This document shows positions 1 to 7,367 of a stretch of 10,740 bases of DNA, in pieces. Made by a program: the position numbers and the translations under genes. Where the stretch lies: assembly GCA_026991065.1 (NCBI GenBank), contig JALXCG010000808.1, positions 1 to 10,740 of the forward strand, read 5' to 3'. This DNA is from JALXCG01 sp026991065 [NCBI: Gemmatimonadota bacterium] (GTDB lineage Bacteria > GCA-2686955). The first letter of the stretch is position 1. Every line of letters begins with the position of its first letter. Below the pieces are notes generated by a model. The model did not search any database. It saw only the letters and a program-made list of their open reading frames with translations, and was not told the DNA's origin.

Positions 1-3000
1 GGCCGCGGGGTGACGCGTGGTGTGGGTCGGGGCGCGAGCCGGGGCGCGAGCCGGGGCGCGAGTCGGGCGAGCGATCTGCGGGATTCGGCGCCGGGCGCGG
101 GCAGTGATGAGATTCCGGCCGCGCGGGTGACGGTGCTGCAGCGGGAGGCGTTTGCGCAGCGGGTGCGGATTCAGTGCGCGGCACCGCGGGAGCGGCGGAG
201 TGGCGCGCCGGGAGCCGGGGAGGTGGGCGGTCGCTATTTTCAGTTGCAAGGAGCGGGGATCCATGCCGATCCCGGGGAGCCGGTGGTTCCGGTGATCTCC
301 CGGGTCGTGGCGCTGCCCTTCCGCGACACACCGGTCCATGTGCAGGTCGAGAGCGTGGATGAGGTTGCGCTGGAATTGGGGCCGGAGTCTGTGCCGGTGC
401 TGAGCCGGGGGCTGCCGGCGGGGAAGGATCCGGCGCTGGCCTCCGCGGCGATCGCGGGAATGCGCTTTGAGCCATCGTCGATGAACCGGTTGCTGCCCGC
501 GGTTCCCTATCGGATTGAGCGGCTCTGCGTTGATGGGCTCTATCTGGCGCGGATCTCGTTCTACCCGCTGGCGATCCGGCCGGCGAGCGGCACCGCGCTG
601 CTGCGGCGTGACGTGGTGTTGCGAATTGGTGTTGAACGGCCGCGGCGGGAGCCGGCGGCGGCAACCTTGGCACGTGCTCCTCTGGGAAAGAGATGGGACG
701 GGCTTCTGCTCAATCCGGAAGGCGCCCGGCGCTGGCGGCGGAAGCGCGGCCAGTGGGTTGCGGCGGCCCCGGCGGCTCCGGCGGCGCCGATGAGTTCGGA
801 CGATCAGCCGGTTTTGCGCGTGCTGGTGGATCGCGACGGCATGACCGCATTGACCGGCGCCGAGATTGAGGCCGCCGGCATCTCCCTGCGGGATGTCGAT
901 GTGGCCACGTTGGCCTTGACCGAGCGCGGCCTTCCGGAGCCGATTCTGGTCGAGGAGGGCGGCGATGGGCGGCTGGATCCCGAGGACCGGATTCTCTTCT
1001 ACGGGCGGGCGCCGCGCGGCAATGGACGGGAGCACAATCCCTACACCACCGAGAATGTCTACTTCTTGACCTGGGGCGGGGAGCCGGGGGCACGCTTGAT
1101 TCAGGAGGACGCGTCGCCATTCGAGCGGGATCCGACCCGGTTCATTGAACCCTCGGCGTTCCGCTGGACGGTCCATGTGGAGGAGGACTCGATCTTCTCG
1201 CGCTTGGGCCAGAACGGCACGGTGGGGCTGGATCACTGGTTCTGGCGCACGGTTCACGCACCGTCACTCACGGTGTTGCCGCTTGATCTGCCGGCGCCGG
1301 ATGCGCTGGGTGACCGCGCCACGGTGCGGGTCCGTTTGATGGGGGCGACCTTCCCGGCGGAGTATCCGGATCACCACCTGGAGGTCTATTTCAACAGCAG
1401 CTCCTTGGATGATCTGACCTTTGACGGTCAGGTGGAGGTTCTCCACGAGTATGACGAGCTGCCGATGAGCAGCCTGCGGGACGGTGGCAACGAAATCAGC
1501 CTTGTGGCACCGGGAGACACGCCGGCCGGAACACTGGACGAGGTCTTTGTCGACTGGGTCGAAGTGGAGTATGACCGCCTCTTTCAGGCCGTCGATGGAG
1601 TTCTGGCGTTTGCCGCTCCCGCGGAGAGCCCACAAGGCCTCTATCAGTTCACACTCAAGGGATTCGATTCGCCCGATGTGCGTATCTTCAAGATCGGCGT
1701 CGGAGAGATGGTCAATGGTGTCGTTCAGCGGACGCGCGGGTCCGGGCATTATGAGGTGACGATACAGGATGCGCTCCTGACCTCGGATGTTCGCTATTTC
1801 GCGCTGGAGGCCGACCGCTTCAACCACCCGACCGGCGTGGAACAGGTTTTTCCCGGCGCCGATCTGCGGGATCCGGCGCGGGCCGCGGAACTGCTGGTGA
1901 TTGCGCCGCGAGAGTTCGAAGAGACACTGCAGGGTTATCTGGAGTGGCGGCGGAAACAGGGCACCAGCGTCAATTTGACCATTGCCGAAGATCTCTTTCA
2001 TCAATTCGGCGGTGGCCTGCCCAGTCCGGAGGCGCTTCGCGCCTATATCCGCATGGCGATGCAGGAATGGAGCAATCCCGAACTGCGAGCGGTGCTCTTG
2101 GTGGGGGATGGAACCTGGGACTACCGCAACATCCAGGAGGGCGATTCGCTGGAGAATCGGATCCCCGCGGGGATGGATTTCAATGTTGTCTGGGGCTACA
2201 CGTCGTCCGACAACTGGTATGTCCTGCCGGAAGACGATGCGATTCTCCCTGCTCTGCCGATCGGTCGCTGGCCGGTGCGAACCAGCGCCGAGTTGGAAAC
2301 TGTGATCGACAAAGTCACCTCTTATGCGCAGCAGGGGGACTGGTGTCGTGTGGTTGAGGTGATCGGAGGCAACGGCCAGGAGTTCCGCGACCGGGGCGAG
2401 GAGTTGATTCAGCAGATTCCGCGCTGGATGAAGCCGCAACGTGTCTACACGACGAAGGATCCGGAGCGCGAAGATGATCCCAGTTTCCGTGGTGGACCGG
2501 AACTGACCCGTGACATTGACGAGGGGGCGCTGATTCTCAATTTTCAGGGGCATGGCGGGGGCGGGGTCTGGTCCGACGCCGACTTGCTTGATATCGAGGA
2601 TGTGCCGCTGCTGCGCAATGGCGACAAATTGCCGGTCGTGTTTTCCATGACCTGCTACACCGGTTCTTTCGCCGACCCCGGACCGGCGGCGATTGGCGAG
2701 GTGTTCTTGACCGAGGCGGACAAGGGGGCGGTTGCTTTCTTCGGTTCCTCCGGCTTCTCCTATGAAGCGCAGGGGCACGAGCTGAATCAACATCTCTTTG
2801 ACGCGGTCTTTGATTTTGAGCGCGAGGATCCGACCCTCGGAGCTGTGGTGGTTCGGGCCAAGGAGCGCTTCTATCTGGAGAATGACGGCCTGATTCCGCG
2901 CGACATCGTTCGCGCCTACAACCTGCTGGGGGATCCTGAGATTGTTCCGGCGGTTCCCGAAGAGGCGATCAGTGTCTCGGCAACACCGCAGACTGTTGCG

Positions 3001-4956
3001 CTTGGGGAGGCGGTTGAGGTGCAGGGAAACTGGCCGGGTGGCGGTGGTGAATCGCTGACGCTGGAACTCTTCAACGGCGATGAAGTGGTTCGCGATCAAA
3101 CCACGGTAAATGTGGATGCCGGCGGTGGGTTCAGTGCGTCGCTCAGGGTTCCACAAGACGATCGCAGCGGTGTCTGGAGCGTGCGGGCGCGTGGTGGCCA
3201 CAATTACGGCGGCTGCGCACTTGGTGTAGAGGTACCGGTGCTGGCGGAGTTGACGACCGATCCTCCGCTGGTGCGCGCAAATGAACCGGCGCGGGTGCGA
3301 ACCCGGGTGGCCGAGAGCAGCCTGTTCACGGAATACCACCTTGTATGGGCGATCAACTCTCTCTTCAACAATGCGGATACTTTGGAGCTGATCCCCGCCG
3401 GCGACACCGGCGCCTATGTCAGCAACGACACCATTCCGGGACAGCCAGGGGGGCGGGAAGTGTTCATGAAGGTGGTTGCCGCCGGGGATGGGATTGAACC
3501 CTGGGTCGGTCCGGTCAGCTCCTACAAGGTGCGGCGGCGGGAAGATCTGACTTTTGCCGATGGTCCGCAGGGTCGCTTCGAAGGCACGACGGCGGTCACT
3601 TTTGGAGTGGATGTCGCCAATGTGGGACAGGTGGACGCCACCGATGTGGAGGTGAGTTTTGGTTGGTACCCGGTGGTGATGCAGGCGGACACGGTGTATA
3701 TGCCGGCGGAGGATGAGTGGAACGCGTTTGAACCGAATTCGGAGACCCGGGTCGATGTTCCGGGGAAGGCGGTGACGCGGGCGGAGATTCTCTGGGATCT
3801 GCCGCCGGGGCCGCACCTGGTGCGCGCGGTGATCGATCCGAATGATCGCGTGTCGGAGAGTTCCGAGGCCAACAATGTGCGCGTTCTGCAGGTCTCGGCC
3901 GACCACTATCTGGTGACTCCGGAGGAGGGCACAACCGGGCCGCGTCCCTCCGCGGATGGCAACCTGCATGTGGAGGTGCAGCCGGACGTGGTTTCGGAGC
4001 CGACCGTGCTGGTGGTGGAGCGGCAGGCGATGCCGGAGCCGACTGCCCAGGGAGACTACGAACTGCCGCGATTCTACAGTGGGGCGCAGTCCATCGCATA
4101 CTGGGTGCATCCCGCGGACAGCAGCGTCACTTTGCCGGGAATCGACATCACTTTTCACACCGACGGCGCGGCAACCACCGACCTGGCCGCCTACCGCTGG
4201 GATCCCGACCGGCGCAAGTGGATCCGCTATCCCAGCGAGAGCCGGACCGCGGGTGATATCCAGGTGGAGAACCTGGAAACGGGTGTCTATACACTCCTGG
4301 ACAACCATGACCAACTGCCGCCGCAGGTGGAACTGCAGGCGCGCGGCCGGCGGATCGCCGAAGGCGGCTATGTGATTCCACGGCCTCGGCTGGATTTGAT
4401 GGCGCAGGATGCCAACGGCATTGATGTGCGTCCGGAAAAGATAGTGCTGCGGATTGATGGCGAAACGCTGGAACGCAGTAGCTATTCGGTGGCCCCCAAC
4501 CCGCAACATCCCAACCTGGTGGCGATCAGTACCCCGACGGAGCTGGGACGCGGCTCCCATGAGGCGGAGTTGGAGATCGAGGATGTGAATGGCAACAAGA
4601 CGGTCAGTGCCACCTCTTTCCTGATCGGCGAGCGGACTCGGATTCGCAATCTGGCGAACTACCCCAATCCCGCCGGTGCAGCGGGTACTACCTTCACTTT
4701 CACCCTGGAGACGGATTGGGCCGCCGTCGATGAAGTGACGCTGCGCATCTACACGCCGTCGGGGCGGATGATTCGGGCGTTTTCCTCGAAACGGGATCTG
4801 ATCCGCTCGGTGGATTACTCCGAAGTGCCGTGGGATCTGACCGATTCAGTTGGGCGCCCGGTGGCCAATGGTGTCTATTTCTATCGCGTCGAGGTCAAAG
4901 GAGCAAAGCATAGCGAACGGGTTTCGCGCATGGGGAAATTGGCGGTGCTGCGATGA
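1..4956 (+). CDS. porU: PorU-like C25 (gingipain-family) cysteine peptidase, probable T9SS sortase; 5' end probably outside the window
   Basis: Probable surface-exposed or secreted cysteine endopeptidase. In the T9SS, PorU removes the C-terminal sorting domain of cargo and links the cargo to surface lipopolysaccharide. Residue numbers count from the GTG at 10. Residues 70-115 resemble a C25 propeptide (GEPVVPVISR followed by an ALPF strand). Residues 265-360 match the PorU/C25 pre-domain (GGDGRLDPEDRILFYGRAP). The C25 catalytic domain is about 625-980, with LLVGDGTWDYRN at 696-707, the His motif FQGHGG (H848) and the Cys motif SMTCYTG (C882). Ig-like segments follow at about 985-1172, a CARDB-like domain (VANVGQ... 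SSEANN) at 1180-1296, a PorU-type beta region at 1312-1540, and a FlgD-like/sorting-like domain from YPNPAG to the end at 1545-1648. The frame is open to base 1. No signal peptide is visible, so the true start is probably upstream. The 1648 residues make it longer than PorU of Porphyromonas (about 1150). It could instead be a gingipain-like cargo protease. The family is sure; the exact role is inferred. Confidence 0.85.
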   Translation, partial: GRGVTRGVGRGASRGASRGASRASDLRDSAPGAGSDEIPAARVTVLQREAFAQRVRIQCAAPRERRSGAPGAGEVGGRYFQLQGAGIHADPGEPVVPVISRVVALPFRDTPVHVQVESVDEVALELGPESVPVLSRGLPAGKDPALASAAIAGMRFEPSSMNRLLPAVPYRIERLCVDGLYLARISFYPLAIRPASGTALLRRDVVLRIGVERPRREPAAATLARAPLGKRWDGLLLNPEGARRWRRKRGQWVAAAPAAPAAPMSSDDQPVLRVLVDRDGMTALTGAEIEAAGISLRDVDVATLALTERGLPEPILVEEGGDGRLDPEDRILFYGRAPRGNGREHNPYTTENVYFLTWGGEPGARLIQEDASPFERDPTRFIEPSAFRWTVHVEEDSIFSRLGQNGTVGLDHWFWRTVHAPSLTVLPLDLPAPDALGDRATVRVRLMGATFPAEYPDHHLEVYFNSSSLDDLTFDGQVEVLHEYDELPMSSLRDGGNEISLVAPGDTPAGTLDEVFVDWVEVEYDRLFQAVDGVLAFAAPAESPQGLYQFTLKGFDSPDVRIFKIGVGEMVNGVVQRTRGSGHYEVTIQDALLTSDVRYFALEADRFNHPTGVEQVFPGADLRDPARAAELLVIAPREFEETLQGYLEWRRKQGTSVNLTIAEDLFHQFGGGLPSPEALRAYIRMAMQEWSNPELRAVLLVGDGTWDYRNIQEGDSLENRIPAGMDFNVVWGYTSSDNWYVLPEDDAILPALPIGRWPVRTSAELETVIDKVTSYAQQGDWCRVVEVIGGNGQEFRDRGEELIQQIPRWMKPQRVYTTKDPEREDDPSFRGGPELTRDIDEGALILNFQGHGGGGVWSDADLLDIEDVPLLRNGDKLPVVFSMTCYTGSFADPGPAAIGEVFLTEADKGAVAFFGSSGFSYEAQGHELNQHLFDAVFDFEREDPTLGAVVVRAKERFYLENDGLIPRDIVRAYNLLGDPEIVPAVPEEAISVSATPQTVALGEAVEVQGNWPGGGGESLTLELFNGDEVVRDQTTVNVDAGGGFSASLRVPQDDRSGVWSVRARGGHNYGGCALGVEVPVLAELTTDPPLVRANEPARVRTRVAESSLFTEYHLVWAINSLFNNADTLELIPAGDTGAYVSNDTIPGQPGGREVFMKVVAAGDGIEPWVGPVSSYKVRRREDLTFADGPQGRFEGTTAVTFGVDVANVGQVDATDVEVSFGWYPVVMQADTVYMPAEDEWNAFEPNSETRVDVPGKAVTRAEILWDLPPGPHLVRAVIDPNDRVSESSEANNVRVLQVSADHYLVTPEEGTTGPRPSADGNLHVEVQPDVVSEPTVLVVERQAMPEPTAQGDYELPRFYSGAQSIAYWVHPADSSVTLPGIDITFHTDGAATTDLAAYRWDPDRRKWIRYPSESRTAGDIQVENLETGVYTLLDNHDQLPPQVELQARGRRIAEGGYVIPRPRLDLMAQDANGIDVRPEKIVLRIDGETLERSSYSVAPNPQHPNLVAISTPTELGRGSHEAELEIEDVNGNKTVSATSFLIGERTRIRNLANYPNPAGAAGTTFTFTLETDWAAVDEVTLRIYTPSGRMIRAFSSKRDLIRSVDYSEVPWDLTDSVGRPVANGVYFYRVEVKGAKHSERVSRMGKLAVLR
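29..64 (+). repeat. Three tandem 12-bp units encoding GASR repeats
   Basis: The unit GGGGCGCGAGCC occurs three times head to tail; the third copy has one C-to-T change. The units are in frame with the peptidase gene and give a (GASR)3 stretch. The repeat lies before the first recognisable domain, in a Gly/Arg/Ser-rich low-complexity segment. It may be a linker behind an upstream signal peptide, or untranslated if the true start is further right. Confidence 0.75.
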
Positions 4957-5990
4957 GCGGTCTTTTCAGGTTTTCCAGTTGGGTGCTGCTGGCGCTGAGC
5001 ACGGCGGGTAGCGCGGCGGCCAATGATGTGCGCTACGCGGCGGACTTCATGGATGTCGGCATCGGCGTTCGGGAGTTGGGAATGGGCAGTGCGGCCGGCG
5101 GAGTGGAGAGCGGCGTCGCGGATTGGTGGAATGTGTCGCTGATGTCGCGGCTGCGGGCCCGAGAGATTCACCTGCACCACACCTTCTATGCCGGCGGGCT
5201 TGCCAATCTCGATTTTGCGGGCATTGCCTGGCCGCTCGGCCGCTCCACGGCGGTCTCCGCATCGGTGTTGCGCTTTGCCGTTGACCAGATTCCCCGCTTC
5301 AACGACATTCTGGATCCGGATGGGCGTTCCGAGCGCGAGAACAATTTGGCATCCCGTCCTTCGGGAGTCCCGGCGGGGTTTTTCGATTCTCAAGATCTGG
5401 GGCTGCGCCTTTCGGTGGCGCGGTGGACCCGCCGGATTGTGGATTTCGGCTGGCTCTACAGCCCGTTTCCGTTGGAACTGGGGAGCGGCGCTTCGGTGAA
5501 GTACATTCGCCAGTCGCTGGATGATCATCTGGCGGTGGGCCTGGGCGCCGACGCAGGGGTGCACATGACTTTTGGAGGTGCCCAGATGGTCGGTTGGGAC
5601 TTCCTTGGGGACTTCACCAGTGCGCTGACACTGACCGACATCGCCGCCACCCAGATCACCTGGGATACTCCCAGTCGCGCCAAGGCGTCGATTCCCATGC
5701 GGGTGCGCTACGATTGGGGCTACGTGCAGGAGGTGGGGAGTTTGCAGAGTCGCCTGGTGTTGGCCTGGGGGCGCACCTGGGATCTGGACGACGGTGGCCG
5801 CACCGATCGCGGTTTCGGCGCGGAGTGGGGCGTGCGACAGAAGCTCTTTCTGCGTCTCGGGCAGCACCGCGATGATTGGTCCGCGGGGCTCGGATTGCGG
5901 GTGTGGAAGATGCAGCTCGACTATGCCTTTTTGGCGGCTGAAGCCCTTGATTCTCACCGCATCGATTTGACCTTCATGCCTTGGAACTAA
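4953..5990 (+). CDS. porV: PorV/PorQ-family outer-membrane beta-barrel protein
   Basis: Predicted outer-membrane barrel of the PorV/PorQ (FadL-like) family. PorV binds T9SS cargo and passes it to the PorU sortase. The 345 residues begin with a Sec signal peptide: charged start, hydrophobic core VLLALSTAG and a likely cut after SAAA near residue 23. The mature N-terminus (residues 28-62) carries the family signature: ADFMDVGIGVRELGMGSA, then DWWN where the usual form is WNPA; here the Pro is replaced by Val. The rest alternates short amphipathic strands rich in aromatic residues and Gly, and ends in LTFMPWN, consistent with barrel closure. The start ATG overlaps the peptidase stop as ATGA and lacks a strong Shine-Dalgarno, so it is probably translationally coupled. 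PorV rather than PorQ is preferred because it directly follows the PorU-like gene; this is an inference from order. Confidence 0.8.
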   Translation: MSGLFRFSSWVLLALSTAGSAAANDVRYAADFMDVGIGVRELGMGSAAGGVESGVADWWNVSLMSRLRAREIHLHHTFYAGGLANLDFAGIAWPLGRSTAVSASVLRFAVDQIPRFNDILDPDGRSERENNLASRPSGVPAGFFDSQDLGLRLSVARWTRRIVDFGWLYSPFPLELGSGASVKYIRQSLDDHLAVGLGADAGVHMTFGGAQMVGWDFLGDFTSALTLTDIAATQITWDTPSRAKASIPMRVRYDWGYVQEVGSLQSRLVLAWGRTWDLDDGGRTDRGFGAEWGVRQKLFLRLGQHRDDWSAGLGLRVWKMQLDYAFLAAEALDSHRIDLTFMPWN

Positions 5991-5993
5991 ACC

Positions 5994-6731
5994 ATGACTC
6001 ACGCGCGTGTTGCGGTATTTGCCCGGTGGACTCTCGGGGCCCTCTTGCTGGGAGTGGTGATGCAGGGATGCGTCGAACCCGCCGACGGCCCCGGTCTGGA
6101 GCCCCTGCCGGAACTGCACTTTGTTCCCACCTCCGCACCGACCGCGGCACGTGAACGCGGCGTTGATTTTGAGGCCGGCACTGCGCTCGGTGTGCACCTC
6201 GAGTGGTTTTCTCCTCCTGCCGGCGCATTGGAGGAGGTCGCCGTTTGGCGCGCGGGATCCGACCTTGAATTTGACCGGATCGCGGCCTTTGCACCCGACG
6301 ACACGACCGCCACCGACTTTGTGACCGCGCTCGGCACCTGGTATTACACCCTCGAAGGGCGGGGCTATGACGGCCGCACGCGGGCTTCGAGCGACACCGT
6401 GGCGATCACACTGATCCATGCGGCCAATCCTCTCTACCCCGGAGCACAGGCGACAGTTGGGCCGAGCCCGGTGTTTCAATGGAGTTGGCCCGATCCCGGC
6501 ACGCTGCCGGTCTTCGTTGTGCGGGTCGAGACTCTGGCGGGCGAGAGTGCGTGGATTTCGCCCGAGCTGGAGTTCTTTGAAGGGGCCGAGACGATTGAGG
6601 TGGCCTATGAAGACGGTGTGACGCCACCAGATCTGCCGGCCGGCAGTTACCGCTGGCGGGTGGATGCCGTGGACCCCTCTGATCCGATGCGAGGTTCCGA
6701 AGCCGCTTGGACGGCGTTCAATGTTGAATGA
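5994..6731 (+). CDS. Predicted lipoprotein with two fibronectin-III-like domains
   Basis: Hypothetical envelope lipoprotein of 245 residues. The N-terminus has a basic residue pair, a hydrophobic core (LGALLLGVVM) and a lipobox ending in QGC, so C26 is the likely lipidated cysteine. Val and Glu follow it, with no Asp inner-membrane retention signal. Residues 55-140 look like one Fn3/Ig-like fold, ending in the strand pattern GTWYYTLEGRGYDGR. Residues 150-243 look like a second, with PVFQWSWPDPG at the start and AGSYRWRVDAVD near the end, a pattern common in Fn3 domains of FCB surface proteins. No catalytic motif is visible. It starts 3 bases after the porV-like stop, with only a weak GGA upstream, so it probably belongs to the same transcript. 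A role as an accessory surface component of the PorU/PorV machinery is guilt by association only. Confidence 0.75.
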   Translation: MTHARVAVFARWTLGALLLGVVMQGCVEPADGPGLEPLPELHFVPTSAPTAARERGVDFEAGTALGVHLEWFSPPAGALEEVAVWRAGSDLEFDRIAAFAPDDTTATDFVTALGTWYYTLEGRGYDGRTRASSDTVAITLIHAANPLYPGAQATVGPSPVFQWSWPDPGTLPVFVVRVETLAGESAWISPELEFFEGAETIEVAYEDGVTPPDLPAGSYRWRVDAVDPSDPMRGSEAAWTAFNVE

Positions 6732-6866
6732 GCTGCCCGGAATGCACGGAATGAGGTGGCGGTTCGCGGGATTCCGCCGATCTGCCGAAGAGAAGTCAGT
6801 GAAATCTGTTCGCCGGCCTTGGCGTTGTCGCCAGGGCGACTCTCAACCCCATACGTTGGAGCATCG
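6732..6866. other. Intergenic gap between the T9SS-like unit and the polysaccharide unit
   Basis: This 135-base stretch separates two otherwise tightly packed gene groups. It holds a small hairpin, GTCGC-CAGG-GCGAC (6827-6840), with no T-run after it, so it is not a convincing intrinsic terminator. A 42-codon ORF (6742-6870) reads through the gap and its TGA overlaps the next ATG as ATGA. It encodes a very basic peptide with no recognisable domain and is probably chance. No clear -35/-10 pair was seen. Confidence 0.5.
6858..6861 (+). promoter_or_regulatory. Shine-Dalgarno GGAG deciding the start of the SLBB gene
   Basis: GGAG lies 5 bases before the ATG at 6867. This supports that start over the in-frame GTG at 6756, which would put 37 extra residues ahead of an otherwise well-formed signal peptide. 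Confidence 0.65.
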
Positions 6867-7358
6867 ATGAAGAGCCGGATCAGCAACCGGATACTCGCCG
6901 TGTTCGTCGCCCTTCTATGCGTGACGCCGGTCTTGCGCGCGGAAGAGTCGGTGGTTTCCCAGGGGTCCTCGCCTGCGTACTACATCAGCCCCGGTTACGA
7001 GTCCAGGCTACAGATCACCGTGCACATATGGGGCGAGGTCCACAAGCCGGGGCTCTATGTGGTCCCGGACAACACCGACCTGGTGACTCTGCTCTCCTAT
7101 GCCGGCGGTCCGACGAAGAATGCGCGCGTCTCTTCGGTCAAGTTGATTCGAACCACGGAAAATGGTGATGAGGTGGAGGAGATCGACATCAAGGACTACA
7201 TCTCACACGGCAATCCCGCGGCCACCATGGTGCTGCAACCTGGAGACACCGTGGTCGTTCCCGGCAGTGTCTGGTACGCCATCGGGCGTTTCTTCGGCTT
7301 TATGACCCAGGTCGCAATTGTTGCATCCACCGCCAACCTTATCTTTTTCTCCAACTAG
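6867..7358 (+). CDS. Small exported SLBB-domain protein of a polysaccharide export system
   Basis: Predicted periplasmic or envelope protein of 163 residues with a single SLBB (soluble ligand-binding beta-grasp) domain, the domain that in Wza-type exporters and related proteins contacts glycans or partner proteins. The N-terminus is a signal peptide (RILAVFVALLC core, likely cut after VLRA near residue 25). The SLBB domain is about 48-132: VHIWGEVHKPGLYVVP, then LLSYAGGPTKNA, closing with LQPGDTVVVPGS. The Poly_export domain that precedes SLBB repeats in Wza-type proteins is absent. Residues 139-161 are hydrophobic and could be a membrane anchor or the strand/helix that meets an outer-membrane ring. 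It lies 9 bases before the tyrosine autokinase gene, which points to a shared job in exopolysaccharide assembly. The domain call is firm; whether it forms a channel is not known. Confidence 0.82.
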   Translation: MKSRISNRILAVFVALLCVTPVLRAEESVVSQGSSPAYYISPGYESRLQITVHIWGEVHKPGLYVVPDNTDLVTLLSYAGGPTKNARVSSVKLIRTTENGDEVEEIDIKDYISHGNPAATMVLQPGDTVVVPGSVWYAIGRFFGFMTQVAIVASTANLIFFSN

Positions 7359-7367
7359 GATCGGCTG

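Noticed and set aside
1264-4560. Minus-strand open frame of 1098 codons opposite the C25 peptidase gene
   Set aside because: It is in exact codon register with the sense gene, so it stays open only because TTA, CTA and TCA codons are rare in this GC-rich gene. The translation is His/Arg/Pro-rich with no domain, while the sense frame has clear catalytic motifs.
4881-6479. Minus-strand open frame of 532 codons opposite the PorV-like and lipoprotein genes
   Set aside because: Same mirror-register effect; both sense genes carry signal peptides and family motifs, and the antisense product has none.
6827-6840. Hairpin after the lipoprotein gene as an intrinsic terminator
   Set aside because: Only a 5-bp stem with a 4-base loop and no T-run after it.
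6756-6866. Upstream GTG start for the SLBB protein
   Set aside because: It would add 37 residues in front of a normal signal peptide; the ATG at 6867 has GGAG at good spacing.
6742-6870. 42-codon basic ORF whose stop overlaps the SLBB start as ATGA
   Set aside because: The overlap hints at coupling, but there is no good ribosome site, no hydrophobic or conserved-looking segment, and it continues a shadow frame of the lipoprotein gene.
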